Shown one piece after another: positions 26,364-36,427 of a stretch of 64,000 nucleotides of DNA. Positions within the stretch are counted from its first letter, which is position 1; every line of letters starts with the position of its first letter. A program made the translations under genes and the position numbers. The notes below the pieces were generated by a model. The model searched no databases. It had not been told where the DNA came from and saw only the letters and a list, made by a program, of their open reading frames with translations. Source of the DNA: CAYJBH01 sp964370825 (lineage in GTDB: Bacteria > Bacillota > Clostridia > Oscillospirales > Ruminococcaceae); contig CAYJKY010000008.1 in the NCBI GenBank assembly GCA_964370825.1, positions 1 to 64,000 of the forward strand. The letters run 5' to 3'.

Positions 26364-29300
26364 TCAACCCATATTAAAAATGTAGCTGTTTCTTGCACCG
26401 GCAATATCCAAAAAGTTTATATAGCCGTCCTTGTTCATGTCTGCCTCGGGGTTTATGGCAGAGGTGGCCGGCTTGTTGTAGTTGCCTACCTTTAATGCTA
26501 TCTTAATATCCTCGGCATTTACAGTGCCGTCGCCGTTGGCATCATAGTTTGGAGGCATCGGTATATTAAGAATGGGATATCCGCTGCTCTGTCCGCTCGA
26601 GACCTTCCAATCGTACAGCTTGCCCTCGGGATTTAGGGTGGAATCGGCAACATATGCATTCAGTGCACCGAGTAGGTCGTCGTCTAACAAAACGCCACTG
26701 TATGTAATTTCATTAACGGTCGGAATACTTCCGGTAAGAAGGGTCAGCACACCGTCTGTTGAGGCAAATGTTCCGTTGCCGGAGAGTATCGTATTACCGA
26801 ATGAGGAGCCGAATTCGTAATTATATATAAATGCCACCGGATTTTGTTCAGCTGCATAGTTGTTTGAAGCAGTGACATGGTCACTCAGTATGCCTATAAG
26901 AGTTCCTAAACAATTTTCCGTACCGGGTGTGGCATTCGATATGCCTACCGTGCCGTAGTTATAGTTGTTCCTTAGGTTTACGACGTAATTCCGTCCGCCA
27001 TTCAATTGACCCGCTATTCCGCCGAGATAAATATCGCCATTCATATGATTTTGGTCTATGGTAACACTGCCTGCGTTTAGGTTGTTAATCACCATCCTGT
27101 CGCCGTTGTCATCACCCATGTAACCGATTATACCGCCGGCTGTCACCGTTATATCACTACCGATGGCGGAAATTGATGCGTTATTAGTGCAGTTCATTAT
27201 ACTGCCACCATTGCTACTGCCCATAATACCGCCGACCTTAAACGAAAAGTTATCCGGAGCTACTGAGATATCTGCGTTGTTTGTGCATGCGTTGATGGTT
27301 GTGCTTGTATCGTCCTTGCCGATAATACCGCCGATTGCCGGGAGAGATGCCACCGGAACCTCACCGTTTCCGAAAATTTCTCCGTTGTTACTGCAAAAAC
27401 TTACACTCGCCGTCAGTCCGACGGTATCTCCTATAATTCCACCTACCGCCTCAAATCCGGTAACAGTACCATAGTTGTGGGAGTTATCGATGGTATTTCC
27501 GAGTGTACTATTAGCGGTGTTGAGGGTTCCGATAATTCCACCGGAATATGCAAGCGAGCTTACATCGGCACGGTTTATCAGGTTGTTAAATTTCACGCTG
27601 GTGTCTGCGTATAAGCCTATTGCATTATCCCAGCGGTCCCTATTTATACCCACAAGTCCACCGGCAGTTGAGTTGTTATCGGCCATGTTTGAAATACTGC
27701 CGGAAACTATCGTACAATTCTCCATGATTCCACCGATAAACTTGCCGGCAATACCGCCGACATAGGGGGTAAGAATACGTTCGCCATCAACATCACCGCC
27801 GATTAAGGTTGATATATTAGCCTGTGACACCATAACATCTCTTATCTCGACAGGATCATCTGCCTCATTATTTATCGAGACACCCACCACTGCAGCAGCT
27901 GCATGGCTATATCCCGACATGGAGACGTTGTTTAGGGTAAGGTTTTTAATCTCGGCCGCATCGATAAGCCCAAAAAGTCCTATAGGTATGCCAAGCGAGC
28001 TTGCGGAAATGCCGGTAATGGTTTTTCCATTGCCGTCAAACACACCCTTAAAGGGTCGGGCGGTGTATGCAAATGAATGGTCATACGGGTTAAGGAAACC
28101 TATCGGTGTCCAGTCGTAACCGGTAAGATCTATGTCTTTTGTAAGCTTTACCGTTTTATCGTCATAGCTGTCCTCACCGCTGTTTACCTGCTGTGAGATA
28201 TAGGCAAGGTCGCCGATGCTATCCACCGACACCACATTGTTTGACACCGTCGGTGTAGTCGGGGTGATAAGCTTGTAGGATTTTGCCGAACCGCCAAACT
28301 TTTCCAACAATGTGCTCAGGGTAAGCCTGCCATCTGCGGATATCTCCATGTGGTATCTATCATCGAGAATATCGGTTATTGTTGCAGTACCGTCTGTTAC
28401 ACTCGCGGTGTGTATATGGACGCCTTGTAACGTGTACAGCGTTATCGTTGCATCGTTTACCATGCCGTTGTCGTCGGTAACCGTTACCGCTGTGTCGAGT
28501 GGTGGCTGATGTTTAACGGGTCCATTTGTTGCGGTATCGTCTGTTACCCAATTTTGGGGGAGAGTCGTTTCGGTGGCACGATTATCGGTAACCCAGCTGT
28601 TCAGGGCTGTGGTTAATGTAGCGCCGAGCAGCGTGCCGGTGCTGTAGCTCGCACTTGTTAGAGCGCCCGCGGCATCAAAGCTACCACTTTGCATCACGAT
28701 GTTTTCTTCTGACGAAACAGGACGGTTACCCTCCGAAATTGTGTCTGTCCAGTAGCTGTTGTAGGTCGGAACATAGGATATGGCATAAAAGTTAACCTTG
28801 CTGTCTATGTTTTTGTCTATACTGGTTACATACTCACCGCTGTTCACACAGTTTGTTGCCGAGGCCTTATCAGAGGCATAGCCAAGTCCGCCCATTATGC
28901 CCCCAAAATAGGTATCATAGTTGGAACTTGTTGCACCTGAATAGGTAATTGTTCCGCTGTTATAGCTGTTGGTAACCACCGCATCGTTTGAGATGCCGCC
29001 CATCACAAGGGTAACGTTTTCCTCGCTACGCACCGAATTTTCGGCAATGGTAACATCACCGCTGTTCGAGCTGTTATATATAATTGCAGATGTGCCGGAA
29101 ATACCTCCTACTTTAAACAGTATGTCAATGCTGTCGGTAACTGTGCTTTCTGCCGAGATGTTACCGGTATTTCGGCATCCCGAAATGTTGGTGTATGTTG
29201 AAGCACTGCCGACAATACCTCCGACGGTGTAGTTTAACCGGTAATCAGATGAACGTTTGTTTGCGGTGGCGGACACATCTGCGGCATTGCTACAATCGTA

Positions 29301-29918
29301 TATAACTACTTTTGAACCTACTTCACCAATTATTCCGCCAACACCACCGGAGTAACTGCTGCTTCTGTCGCTATGAACCGAGCCACTCAGCACATCCACG
29401 TTATATACGGTGACGTATTCGCCGGATTGTGTGGAACTTCCTGCAAGCGTTCCTACACTGTTTGAGGATACATCTATTGCAACATCACTGAATTTCAGGT
29501 CTTTTACAACTGCACCCGCACCTAAGCCCGAGAATAGACCGACCGAGGTATTATCCTCGAATCCACTTATTGTAAGCCCCGTTATGGTGCGGTTATTCCC
29601 ATCGAAAACTCCCTCAAACGGCATTGATTCACCGCTTTTAATCGGTGTCCAGCTGTAGGCACCGATATTGATATTCTCGGTTAAAACATAGTGGTACTCA
29701 AGATAGCTCGAGTTGTTTGCAGCCGCAGTCGATAGATATGCAAGCTGCTCTGCGGTGGCTATCCGGTAGGGATCGCTCTCGGTTCCGTTACCACCATCAA
29801 ACCCACTCGCGGCATGTTCGGTCCAGCTCTCGTTTACCACAGGTTCTGCAAAAGCCGTAATGCCGAAAACCGACACCATCATTGTCGTAACCACCAAAAC
29901 CAAAAATCCTTTTTTCAT
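26364..29918 (-). CDS. Secreted GLUG-repeat protein with C-terminal dockerin (1184 aa)
   Basis: The signal peptide spans residues 1-24 (FGITAFA end). The region to about 480 has GLUG-type repeats (VGGIxG...NCxNTGxI patterns); it opens with a segment repeated across the family (ATAEQLAYLST..., GVFDGNNRTITGL). A short beta domain (~485-560) resembles carboxypeptidase-regulatory or Ig-like linkers. A second block of GLUG repeats runs ~570-1110. The last ~60 residues are a type I dockerin with two calcium loops, DANGDGTVNAEDI and DMNKDGYINFLDI. No cohesin or catalytic domain is visible. It has the same architecture as the next gene. GLUG domains are linked to surface and adhesin-like proteins; function here is unknown. 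Confidence 0.85.
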   Translation of the reverse strand: MKKGFLVLVVTTMMVSVFGITAFAEPVVNESWTEHAASGFDGGNGTESDPYRIATAEQLAYLSTAAANNSSYLEYHYVLTENINIGAYSWTPIKSGESMPFEGVFDGNNRTITGLTISGFEDNTSVGLFSGLGAGAVVKDLKFSDVAIDVSSNSVGTLAGSSTQSGEYVTVYNVDVLSGSVHSDRSSSYSGGVGGIIGEVGSKVVIYDCSNAADVSATANKRSSDYRLNYTVGGIVGSASTYTNISGCRNTGNISAESTVTDSIDILFKVGGISGTSAIIYNSSNSGDVTIAENSVRSEENVTLVMGGISNDAVVTNSYNSGTITYSGATSSNYDTYFGGIMGGLGYASDKASATNCVNSGEYVTSIDKNIDSKVNFYAISYVPTYNSYWTDTISEGNRPVSSEENIVMQSGSFDAAGALTSASYSTGTLLGATLTTALNSWVTDNRATETTLPQNWVTDDTATNGPVKHQPPLDTAVTVTDDNGMVNDATITLYTLQGVHIHTASVTDGTATITDILDDRYHMEISADGRLTLSTLLEKFGGSAKSYKLITPTTPTVSNNVVSVDSIGDLAYISQQVNSGEDSYDDKTVKLTKDIDLTGYDWTPIGFLNPYDHSFAYTARPFKGVFDGNGKTITGISASSLGIPIGLFGLIDAAEIKNLTLNNVSMSGYSHAAAAVVGVSINNEADDPVEIRDVMVSQANISTLIGGDVDGERILTPYVGGIAGKFIGGIMENCTIVSGSISNMADNNSTAGGLVGINRDRWDNAIGLYADTSVKFNNLINRADVSSLAYSGGIIGTLNTANSTLGNTIDNSHNYGTVTGFEAVGGIIGDTVGLTASVSFCSNNGEIFGNGEVPVASLPAIGGIIGKDDTSTTINACTNNADISVAPDNFSFKVGGIMGSSNGGSIMNCTNNASISAIGSDITVTAGGIIGYMGDDNGDRMVINNLNAGSVTIDQNHMNGDIYLGGIAGQLNGGRNYVVNLRNNYNYGTVGISNATPGTENCLGTLIGILSDHVTASNNYAAEQNPVAFIYNYEFGSSFGNTILSGNGTFASTDGVLTLLTGSIPTVNEITYSGVLLDDDLLGALNAYVADSTLNPEGKLYDWKVSSGQSSGYPILNIPMPPNYDANGDGTVNAEDIKIALKVGNYNKPATSAINPEADMNKDGYINFLDIAGARNSYIFNMG

Positions 29919-29998
29919 TCACTAAATCCTTTCTATTGAATATAATTCACTTAATACTTTGTGTAAATATAATTCACTTAATCCTTTGTGTGAATATA
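29917..29998 (-). repeat. Three tandem 27-28-bp repeats copying the ribosome-binding/start region
   Basis: Units begin at 29917, 29945 and 29972. On the minus strand the unit next to the gene reads AAAGGATTTAGTGAATG, with the ATG being the real start. The two upstream units carry near-copies (AAAG(T/G)ATTAAGTGAATT), where the start ATG has become ATT. Confidence 0.75.
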
Positions 29999-30020
29999 AA
30001 TTTATACAAACAGCTCCTGT

Positions 30021-33000
30021 TTAGACGAATATTTTTCCGCTTCCAAAATTCACACTGTTTCTTATCGATGCCACATCTAAAAAGTCAATAAATCCATCCT
30101 TGTTTATATCTGCCTTAGGGTTTAGTGCAAGGTGGGTTGGTTTGTTGTAGTTTTCCGGTCTTATTATCTCTAATATGTCGTTAATATCTATAATGCTATC
30201 GCCGGTTATATCATAGAAGAATGAGGTAGGTGCGTTCAAAATTGGCTGATCATCGTTTTTGCCGACAACTATCTTCCAGTTGAACAATCCTGCCACCGAG
30301 CTGAGCGTCGGATCGTTTACAAATGCGTTGAGCGAATCGATAAGTGTTCCCGCTATCGGTCCTCCTACGTTATATACTTCATCATATCCATTGTTTGTGT
30401 TTGGGATTGCACCCTCGTAGGCAGACAAAACACCGGTAGAGGCATCAAAGGCGGCGTTGTTCGTTACGGTGGGTATGGTCGAGCCGCCCCGATGATTTAC
30501 CAGTCCGATTGCAGGATGCTGAGATCGTATTGCATAGTTGCTTGTCGCCACTGCACGGTAGCCTATCACACCGATTAGATTACCAAACCCAACCTCAAGT
30601 TCGCTATGATATGGATTTGTAAGGGTAAGCGCGCCATGTGAGTAGTTGTTGCGAATCTCTAATGCCCTGCTACTGCTGTTGATGCTGTTATTGGTATACC
30701 CTACAAGTCCGCCGAGAAAGTACACTGCTCTTTGTGAATTCTGATTAATCTCCACCTCTGCGGTGTTAAGGTTGTTAATCAGAAAACCATTAGCATAGTT
30801 TGCGGCATCGAACCGACCGACAAGTCCGCCGATAGAGACAGTCTCGATATTCATAATACCTAAGACCTTGCCGTTGTTGGTACAGTTTTTTACAACACCT
30901 ACGGTATACCCGGCAATGCCTCCGATTCTTGTCATGCCCTGTACATCCGAGGTTACACCGCCGTTGTTGGTGCAGAGGTTTATCAGTATGTCACCGGTGT
31001 TGCGTCCGACAATGCCACCGACATTAGTTTCAACATTATCGCTGGTATACTCATCAGCCTTGTCAACTGCCAAAATGTTTCCGTGGTTTTCGCAGAAATG
31101 AAGTCCGTACTCCTCATTGTTATTCATGTTCCAGCTGTATCCGAGAATTCCCCCAACATAGTCATATCCGGTAATATTGCCGTAGTTAGTTGAGTTTTTT
31201 ACCGTGTTGTCAAAGCTGTTATCAAAAACAGTGAAAGAGCCTATTATTCCGCCTGCGTAGGAGGCGGAGTGTACTTCTGCCTTGTTGGTAAGCTCGTCAA
31301 ACGATACCGAGTCAATTATGTCGGTGTCCATTGCGGAGCTTATGTAGTCGCTCCAGTAATCGGTGGTGATGCCTATTATTCCTCCTGCACTACCCACCCG
31401 ATCGTAAAGGTTTTCAACACTTCCGGACTCGACGGTACATCTCTCCATTATTCCTCCGGCAAAAACCCCAACAATTCCGCCGACGTTGCTGTCCCTTCGG
31501 TTTAGCTGTCCTATCGAACCGTTTGCTCCGGTCTCGATGTTTGCGTTGAGCACGGTAACATCGGAAATCTCGGTGGCCCATATTAAGGGGTCAAACTCGA
31601 CAATGTTTGCCGAAGCGCCTATCAGTGCACCTGCGGCAAGGCTGTAGCCCGACAAGGTCGGCGACTCAAGCGTTAAGTTCGTTATCTTGGCCTCCTCGGT
31701 GTAACCGAAAAGTCCTATAGGAGTGCCGATGGATTTAGCATTTATACCGGATATGGTGTGTCCGTTGCCGTCAAAGTCTCCCATAAAAGCACGGGAACTG
31801 CCACTTTCATAGTTGTCGTAGGGGTTTAGGTAGCCGATCGGTGTCCAGTCGTATTCCGAAAGGTCAAGATCCCTGTTTAGTATGATAGTTCTGTTTTCAT
31901 AGGTCTCAAAGCCGTTATATACCCAATAAGATATATGTGCAAGGTTGGCTATACTGTCGATGATAATGTTACCGTCGACAATTAACGGTGTACCCATGGT
32001 AATAAGCTTGTATTGTTTCGGTGTGTTGTCGGTAACCTCCAACACGGTGGTTAGGGTAAGCATACTGTCCGACTCGATTTCAAGGTTATATCTGCCATGA
32101 GGTAGATTTTTAAGAACAACCGTTCCGTTAGAGGTGTCTAAACTTCTGAGCGTTCGACCCTCATGGGAATATAGCGTGACGGTGAAAAAGTCCACGCCGT
32201 TATCCAGTGCATTAACAATGGTAATCGGAAGGTCTACCGATGCAGGGTGGGAAACTGTAGAGCCGGAAACGTTCCAGCTGTGCGGCATTATCGTCTCACT
32301 CTCAAAATTACCGGTTACCCAGGCGTTTAAGGCGCCGTCGAGGGTGTTTGCGATAGATGATCCGTTGCTGTTGGGTGCCGTGGTTATGTTGCCGGCAGTG
32401 TCGAAACTCCCGGAGGCGGTCATGGTGAGAGCATTATTTCCGGAAAGACTTTCTATCCAGTAGCTGTTGTGGGTTGACATTATCGAGATTGCGTTAAAAG
32501 TTATATTTTTGTTTGTTGTGGTATAGCTGCCACTGTTAACGCAGTTTACTATGGTTTTGTAAAGAGCCTCATAGCCTCCTGAGATGCCACCGATAATGGA
32601 GGAACTCATGCCGGAGGTGACACCGCTATAGCTTATGTCTCCGGTGTTATAGCTGTTATGTACAGAGGATTTGTTGGCAATTCCTCCGATGGAAACATCT
32701 ACCAGATCGTCGGTGCGCTCGGCGTTATCTGTTACCGTTAAATTGCCTGTGTTAGAGGCGTTCTTTATTGTTCCGTATAAGCCGGAAATTCCCGCCACAC
32801 CTACATTTGTAGTGATGTTTTCGATTACGGATATGTCTGCCGAGATATTGCCGGTGTTTTTACAGCCGGTAACCGTTGTGTCGTACTCCGCGGCACCAAT
32901 AATACCACCGACGTTGTAGCTAAGTGTCGTCTCGCCGGTCTGAGTTTCGGCAACGGCAGACACGGTGGCGGCGTTGGAGCAGTCATATATATAGGTTTGT

Positions 33001-33623
33001 AGGTTGACGCTACCTATAATTCCACCCACCCCGGTGCTTGCGAGGTATTCGAACAGAGAACCGGCTCTGCCGGTTATAGTTCCGCCTGTTACGTTGACAT
33101 TGTAGATGGTGGCACTGCTCTCGTTAGACACATATGACGCACCGGCGAGCGCGCCGACATTTGCCGAGTTAACGTCTATGTCGACATCTGTAAGGTTAAG
33201 GTTTTTTACAATCGCACCGTCGGAGATAATGCTAAAAAGTCCCGTAGGGCTATCGTTAACAACATAGCTTATGTTTAGACCGGTTATGCTGTGGTTGTTT
33301 CCGTCAAACACCCCGACAAATCTATGTGTGCGAGAGGAAGATGCTCCTATCGGCTCCCAGTTGTAAGCGGATAGGTCGATATTATCGGCTAACCGGTAGT
33401 GTGCGGAGAGGAAGTTTGAGTACCCGCTACCCGACAACACGGATAGGTAGGCAAGCTGCTCTGCAGTTGCAATTTGATATGGATTATCGGCGGTTCCGTC
33501 GCCACTCTCAAAAGAGGTTGCGGCATGTTGCTTCCAACCTTCCGGTGCCTGTGCAGACACAACGAAAAAGGAACCTAAAACAAAAACAGTGAGTGTAAAG
33601 AACAAATAAAACTTTAGCCTCAT
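30021..33623 (-). CDS. Secreted GLUG-repeat protein with C-terminal dockerin, paralog (1200 aa)
   Basis: This has the same layout as the neighbouring gene: signal peptide (residues 1-24 from the chosen start, ending VSAQA), first GLUG block, short linker beta domain (LPITIVNALDNGVDFFTVTLYSHEG), second GLUG block, and C-terminal dockerin with loops DITGDSIIDINDI and DINKDGFIDFLDV. The first loop has Ser where Gly is usual, so its calcium binding may be weaker. I start at ATG 33623 with AGGTGG just upstream; a longer frame from 33680 has no such site and would put 19 residues before the signal peptide. The two genes arose by tandem duplication. Confidence 0.85.
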   Translation of the reverse strand: MRLKFYLFFTLTVFVLGSFFVVSAQAPEGWKQHAATSFESGDGTADNPYQIATAEQLAYLSVLSGSGYSNFLSAHYRLADNIDLSAYNWEPIGASSSRTHRFVGVFDGNNHSITGLNISYVVNDSPTGLFSIISDGAIVKNLNLTDVDIDVNSANVGALAGASYVSNESSATIYNVNVTGGTITGRAGSLFEYLASTGVGGIIGSVNLQTYIYDCSNAATVSAVAETQTGETTLSYNVGGIIGAAEYDTTVTGCKNTGNISADISVIENITTNVGVAGISGLYGTIKNASNTGNLTVTDNAERTDDLVDVSIGGIANKSSVHNSYNTGDISYSGVTSGMSSSIIGGISGGYEALYKTIVNCVNSGSYTTTNKNITFNAISIMSTHNSYWIESLSGNNALTMTASGSFDTAGNITTAPNSNGSSIANTLDGALNAWVTGNFESETIMPHSWNVSGSTVSHPASVDLPITIVNALDNGVDFFTVTLYSHEGRTLRSLDTSNGTVVLKNLPHGRYNLEIESDSMLTLTTVLEVTDNTPKQYKLITMGTPLIVDGNIIIDSIANLAHISYWVYNGFETYENRTIILNRDLDLSEYDWTPIGYLNPYDNYESGSSRAFMGDFDGNGHTISGINAKSIGTPIGLFGYTEEAKITNLTLESPTLSGYSLAAGALIGASANIVEFDPLIWATEISDVTVLNANIETGANGSIGQLNRRDSNVGGIVGVFAGGIMERCTVESGSVENLYDRVGSAGGIIGITTDYWSDYISSAMDTDIIDSVSFDELTNKAEVHSASYAGGIIGSFTVFDNSFDNTVKNSTNYGNITGYDYVGGILGYSWNMNNNEEYGLHFCENHGNILAVDKADEYTSDNVETNVGGIVGRNTGDILINLCTNNGGVTSDVQGMTRIGGIAGYTVGVVKNCTNNGKVLGIMNIETVSIGGLVGRFDAANYANGFLINNLNTAEVEINQNSQRAVYFLGGLVGYTNNSINSSSRALEIRNNYSHGALTLTNPYHSELEVGFGNLIGVIGYRAVATSNYAIRSQHPAIGLVNHRGGSTIPTVTNNAAFDASTGVLSAYEGAIPNTNNGYDEVYNVGGPIAGTLIDSLNAFVNDPTLSSVAGLFNWKIVVGKNDDQPILNAPTSFFYDITGDSIIDINDILEIIRPENYNKPTHLALNPKADINKDGFIDFLDVASIRNSVNFGSGKIFV

Positions 33624-33651
33624 AATACCACCTATAAAATGTTTCCTGTTC

Positions 33652-33680
33652 ATTCTATCATTTTTTTTAGGATAAATCAA
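33652..33680 (-). promoter_or_regulatory. Promoter of the second GLUG-dockerin gene
   Basis: On the minus strand a -35 TTGATT (33675-33680), 17 bases, then -10 TAGAAT (33652-33657). Confidence 0.5.
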
Positions 33681-33698
33681 TCAAAAATATTCTGTTTA

Positions 33699-33727
33699 TT
33701 GACAACAACCGCCATATATTATATAAT
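33699..33727 (+). promoter_or_regulatory. Promoter of ilvE
   Basis: A consensus -35 TTGACA (33699-33704), 17 bases and -10 TATAAT (33722-33727) lie 28 bases before the GTG start. Confidence 0.75.
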
Positions 33728-33754
33728 TCATAAAAAGGTAACGGAGAAAGTGAC

Positions 33755-34816
33755 GTGGATATTAAGTTTATTAAGCGAGAAACGCTAAAGGAAAAGCCGG
33801 ATTTTAACAACCTTGTTTTCGGAAAGGTTTTTACCGACTATATGTTTATTATGGATTACTGCGAGGAAAATGGATGGCATGACGCACGTATTCAGCCATA
33901 TGGAAGGATAGAGATGGCGCCCTCATCCTGTGTGCTACACTATGCACAAGGTCTTTTTGAAGGCATGAAGGCGTACAAAAACGGCGACGAGGTGTATCTT
34001 TTCCGCCCTGCCGAAAATTTTAAACGCCTCAACGACGGATGTGACAGGCTATGTATTCCGCCGATTGATGTCGACCTTGCGCTAAATGCCTTAAACAAGC
34101 TTGTCGATATCGAGAGGGATTGGATACCCAACAGCGATGGCTCGGCACTTTACATTCGCCCCTTTATTGTTGCGGACGAGGAGGCTCTCGGGGTTCATCC
34201 TGCGGTGGTATATCGCTTTATGATAATTCTCTCGCCGGTTGCAAGCTACTATTCAGGCGGTTTTGCACCGATAGACATCATGGTAGAGGAAAACTATATT
34301 CGCTCCGCACCCGGCGGCACCGGTGCCGTTAAGGCTATAGGCAACTACGCCGCCTCGCTAAAGGGTCAAAAACGTGCCTCGGAGCAGAACTGTTCTCAGG
34401 TTATGTGGCTGGACGGCGTTGAGAAAAAATATGTCGAGGAGGTTGGCTCCATGAACATATTCTTTGTCATAAACGGCGAGCTTTGCACACCGTCACTTTC
34501 CGGCAGTCTCCTGCCCGGCATTACAAGGCGCAGTGTTATTGAACTTGCCAAAAGTATGGGATATAACGTTGTTGAACGTAATATCGAGATCGAAGAGATA
34601 ATCAAGGGGGCAAAGGACGGTAGCGTTACCGAGTGTTTCGGAAGCGGAACAGCGGTGGTGATATCTCCGGTAGGTTCCATCCTTTATAAGGGTGAGCGAG
34701 TAACGATAAATGGTGCAAAAACAGGTGAGCACACCCTAAAACTCTACCAGCGCCTAACCGACATACAGTATGGAAGGTCGGAGGACGATTTTGGTTGGAG
34801 AGTCGTTGTTGGCTAA
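33755..34816 (+). CDS. ilvE: Branched-chain amino acid aminotransferase (353 aa)
   Basis: This PLP enzyme of fold type IV interconverts Leu, Ile and Val with their keto acids. Lys193 in GAVKAIGNYAASLKGQ binds PLP. LHYAQGLFEGMKAY (61-74), ALYIRPF (131-137), VEEVGSMNIFFV and GITRRSV are diagnostic. Length fits the ~350-aa type II group. The start is GTG at 33755 with GGAGAAAG upstream. Confidence 0.95.
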   Translation: MDIKFIKRETLKEKPDFNNLVFGKVFTDYMFIMDYCEENGWHDARIQPYGRIEMAPSSCVLHYAQGLFEGMKAYKNGDEVYLFRPAENFKRLNDGCDRLCIPPIDVDLALNALNKLVDIERDWIPNSDGSALYIRPFIVADEEALGVHPAVVYRFMIILSPVASYYSGGFAPIDIMVEENYIRSAPGGTGAVKAIGNYAASLKGQKRASEQNCSQVMWLDGVEKKYVEEVGSMNIFFVINGELCTPSLSGSLLPGITRRSVIELAKSMGYNVVERNIEIEEIIKGAKDGSVTECFGSGTAVVISPVGSILYKGERVTINGAKTGEHTLKLYQRLTDIQYGRSEDDFGWRVVVG

Positions 34817-35174
34817 TGGACGTTTGATAAGTAGGGATGAGATTACCGAGTTGTGCCTTTCGTTTAGCGGAGCATATGAGGACTACCCATTTAGGAGTTC
34901 CCCCGAGACCTCTGCGGTAAGGCACACCCAAAACAAAAAGATGTTCGCTCTGATATTTCAAAGGCAGGGGAAAACATGGGTTAATCTAAAGACCGACCCA
35001 ATGTTTGGAGATTTTTTAAAGGAGACGCACGAGGCAATTGTTCCTGCCTACCATATGAATAAAGAGCACTGGATTTCGGTTGTGTTAGACGACAGTTTAG
35101 ACTGCGAAATCATAACTCAACTCGTAGCCGACAGCTATCGGCTAACGAGAAAAAATATTAAAAATAAAGACTGA
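34791..35174 (+). CDS. MmcQ/YjbR family protein (127 aa)
   Basis: This small protein has the YjbR (DUF419) double-stranded-helix-grip-like fold: AYEDYPFRSSPETSAVRH, NKKMFALIF, VNLKTDPM and HMNKEHWISVVLDD are family blocks. The family has DNA-binding-like structure but no settled function. I chose TTG at 34791 because GGAGG lies 6 bases upstream. TTG at 34806/34809 is also possible, and an ATG at 34770 lacks a good site. Any of these overlaps the end of ilvE, so the two are coupled. Confidence 0.8.
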   Translation: MVGESLLANGRLISRDEITELCLSFSGAYEDYPFRSSPETSAVRHTQNKKMFALIFQRQGKTWVNLKTDPMFGDFLKETHEAIVPAYHMNKEHWISVVLDDSLDCEIITQLVADSYRLTRKNIKNKD

Positions 35175-35185
35175 ATGTGACTATA

Positions 35186-36427
35186 TTATATTATCCCTAT
35201 CGCCGCGTTGAGAATTGCTATTCTCGATGCGGCGAAGTTTAATCCCCCCTGTAAAAAGGCGGTATAGGGTTCTCTCATCGGGCCGTCGCAGGACAGCTCT
35301 ATGCTACTGCCTGCGGTAAAAGCACCCGCCGCCATAATAACATCGTCGTCGTATCCCGGCATCGGTGCCGCTATCGGCGTTACATAGCTGTCTATCGGCG
35401 ATCCGTGTTGTATTGCAACGCAGATTGCCGAAAGCTTGTCGGGACTGCCGGTGTCTATCGCTGTCAAAATATCGGCACGTTTTGCAAGGTAACCGGGTCT
35501 TGTTTTCATTCCCAATAGCTCAAAAATGCAGTCGGCATAAATCGCCGTCTTTACCGCCTCGCATACCACGGCAGGCGCAAAGTACAGCCCAAGATACAAT
35601 TCACGCAGTAGGTTTCCACTGCTTCCTATCTCACTGCCTATCCCGGGGACGGTCAGCCTGTATGCCGCACGTTCTACAAGTTCAGCCCTGCCGGCTATAT
35701 ATCCGCCGGAGGAGGCAATTCCACCGCCTGCGTTTTTTATCAGCGAACCCGCCATAAGATCGGCACCCACCATGGTAGGCTCGATCGTCTGCACGAACTC
35801 GCCATAGCAGTTGTCTACAAAAATAATTATGTCCTTGTCTACTGCTTTTATTGCCGCTATCGTCTCTTTAAGCTGTTCTACGGTGAGGGAAACCCTGCTG
35901 TCGTAGCCACAGCTACGTTGCAGTGCCACCACGGTAACATCACCATTTCGGCAACGCTCGGTAACAGAGGGTACGTCGACTCCCTTTTCGGTCATCGCAA
36001 CCTCCTCGTAGAGTATTCCGAAGTCACGTAGCGAGCCGGTTTTATCGCCGTCTTTACCTATCACCTTGTGTAGCGTGTCATAGGGACGACCGGTTGCGTA
36101 CAAAAGGGTATCGCCGGGACGTAGTAGACCGAAAAGTGCAACCGATATCGCATGTGTACCGCTTGCAAAGCTGTGCCGAAATATCGCCGCCTCGGCACCG
36201 ACGAGCCTTGCGAAAACCGCATCGAGGGTATCCCTTCCGATATCGTCATACCCGTAGCCGGTTGTGCCGGTGAGGTGGGCGGTAGACACTCTGTTTTCGA
36301 CAAAGGCTTGCAGCATACGCTCCTGCACCGCAGTTTTTATCGCCTCCGCCTCGGCAAAGGCAGAGGAGGTCAAGCGTTTGACCTCCCCGTCAATTTTTAA
36401 TATTTCATCGCTAAAATTAAAGGTCAT
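35186..36427 (-). CDS. Methionine gamma-lyase family (aluminium-resistance-type) PLP protein (413 aa)
   Basis: This is a fold-type I PLP enzyme of the family annotated as methionine gamma-lyase-like or aluminium resistance protein. The PLP Lys is probably Lys231 in AGSLIKNAGGGIA; IFRHSFASGTHAI and IIFVDNCYGEF (with the PLP-ring Asp) are family blocks. The true substrate is not settled for this group. Its start overlaps the murD stop by 4 bases, and it ends 11 bases from the convergent yjbR gene. Confidence 0.85.
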   Translation of the reverse strand: MTFNFSDEILKIDGEVKRLTSSAFAEAEAIKTAVQERMLQAFVENRVSTAHLTGTTGYGYDDIGRDTLDAVFARLVGAEAAIFRHSFASGTHAISVALFGLLRPGDTLLYATGRPYDTLHKVIGKDGDKTGSLRDFGILYEEVAMTEKGVDVPSVTERCRNGDVTVVALQRSCGYDSRVSLTVEQLKETIAAIKAVDKDIIIFVDNCYGEFVQTIEPTMVGADLMAGSLIKNAGGGIASSGGYIAGRAELVERAAYRLTVPGIGSEIGSSGNLLRELYLGLYFAPAVVCEAVKTAIYADCIFELLGMKTRPGYLAKRADILTAIDTGSPDKLSAICVAIQHGSPIDSYVTPIAAPMPGYDDDVIMAAGAFTAGSSIELSCDGPMREPYTAFLQGGLNFAASRIAILNAAIGII

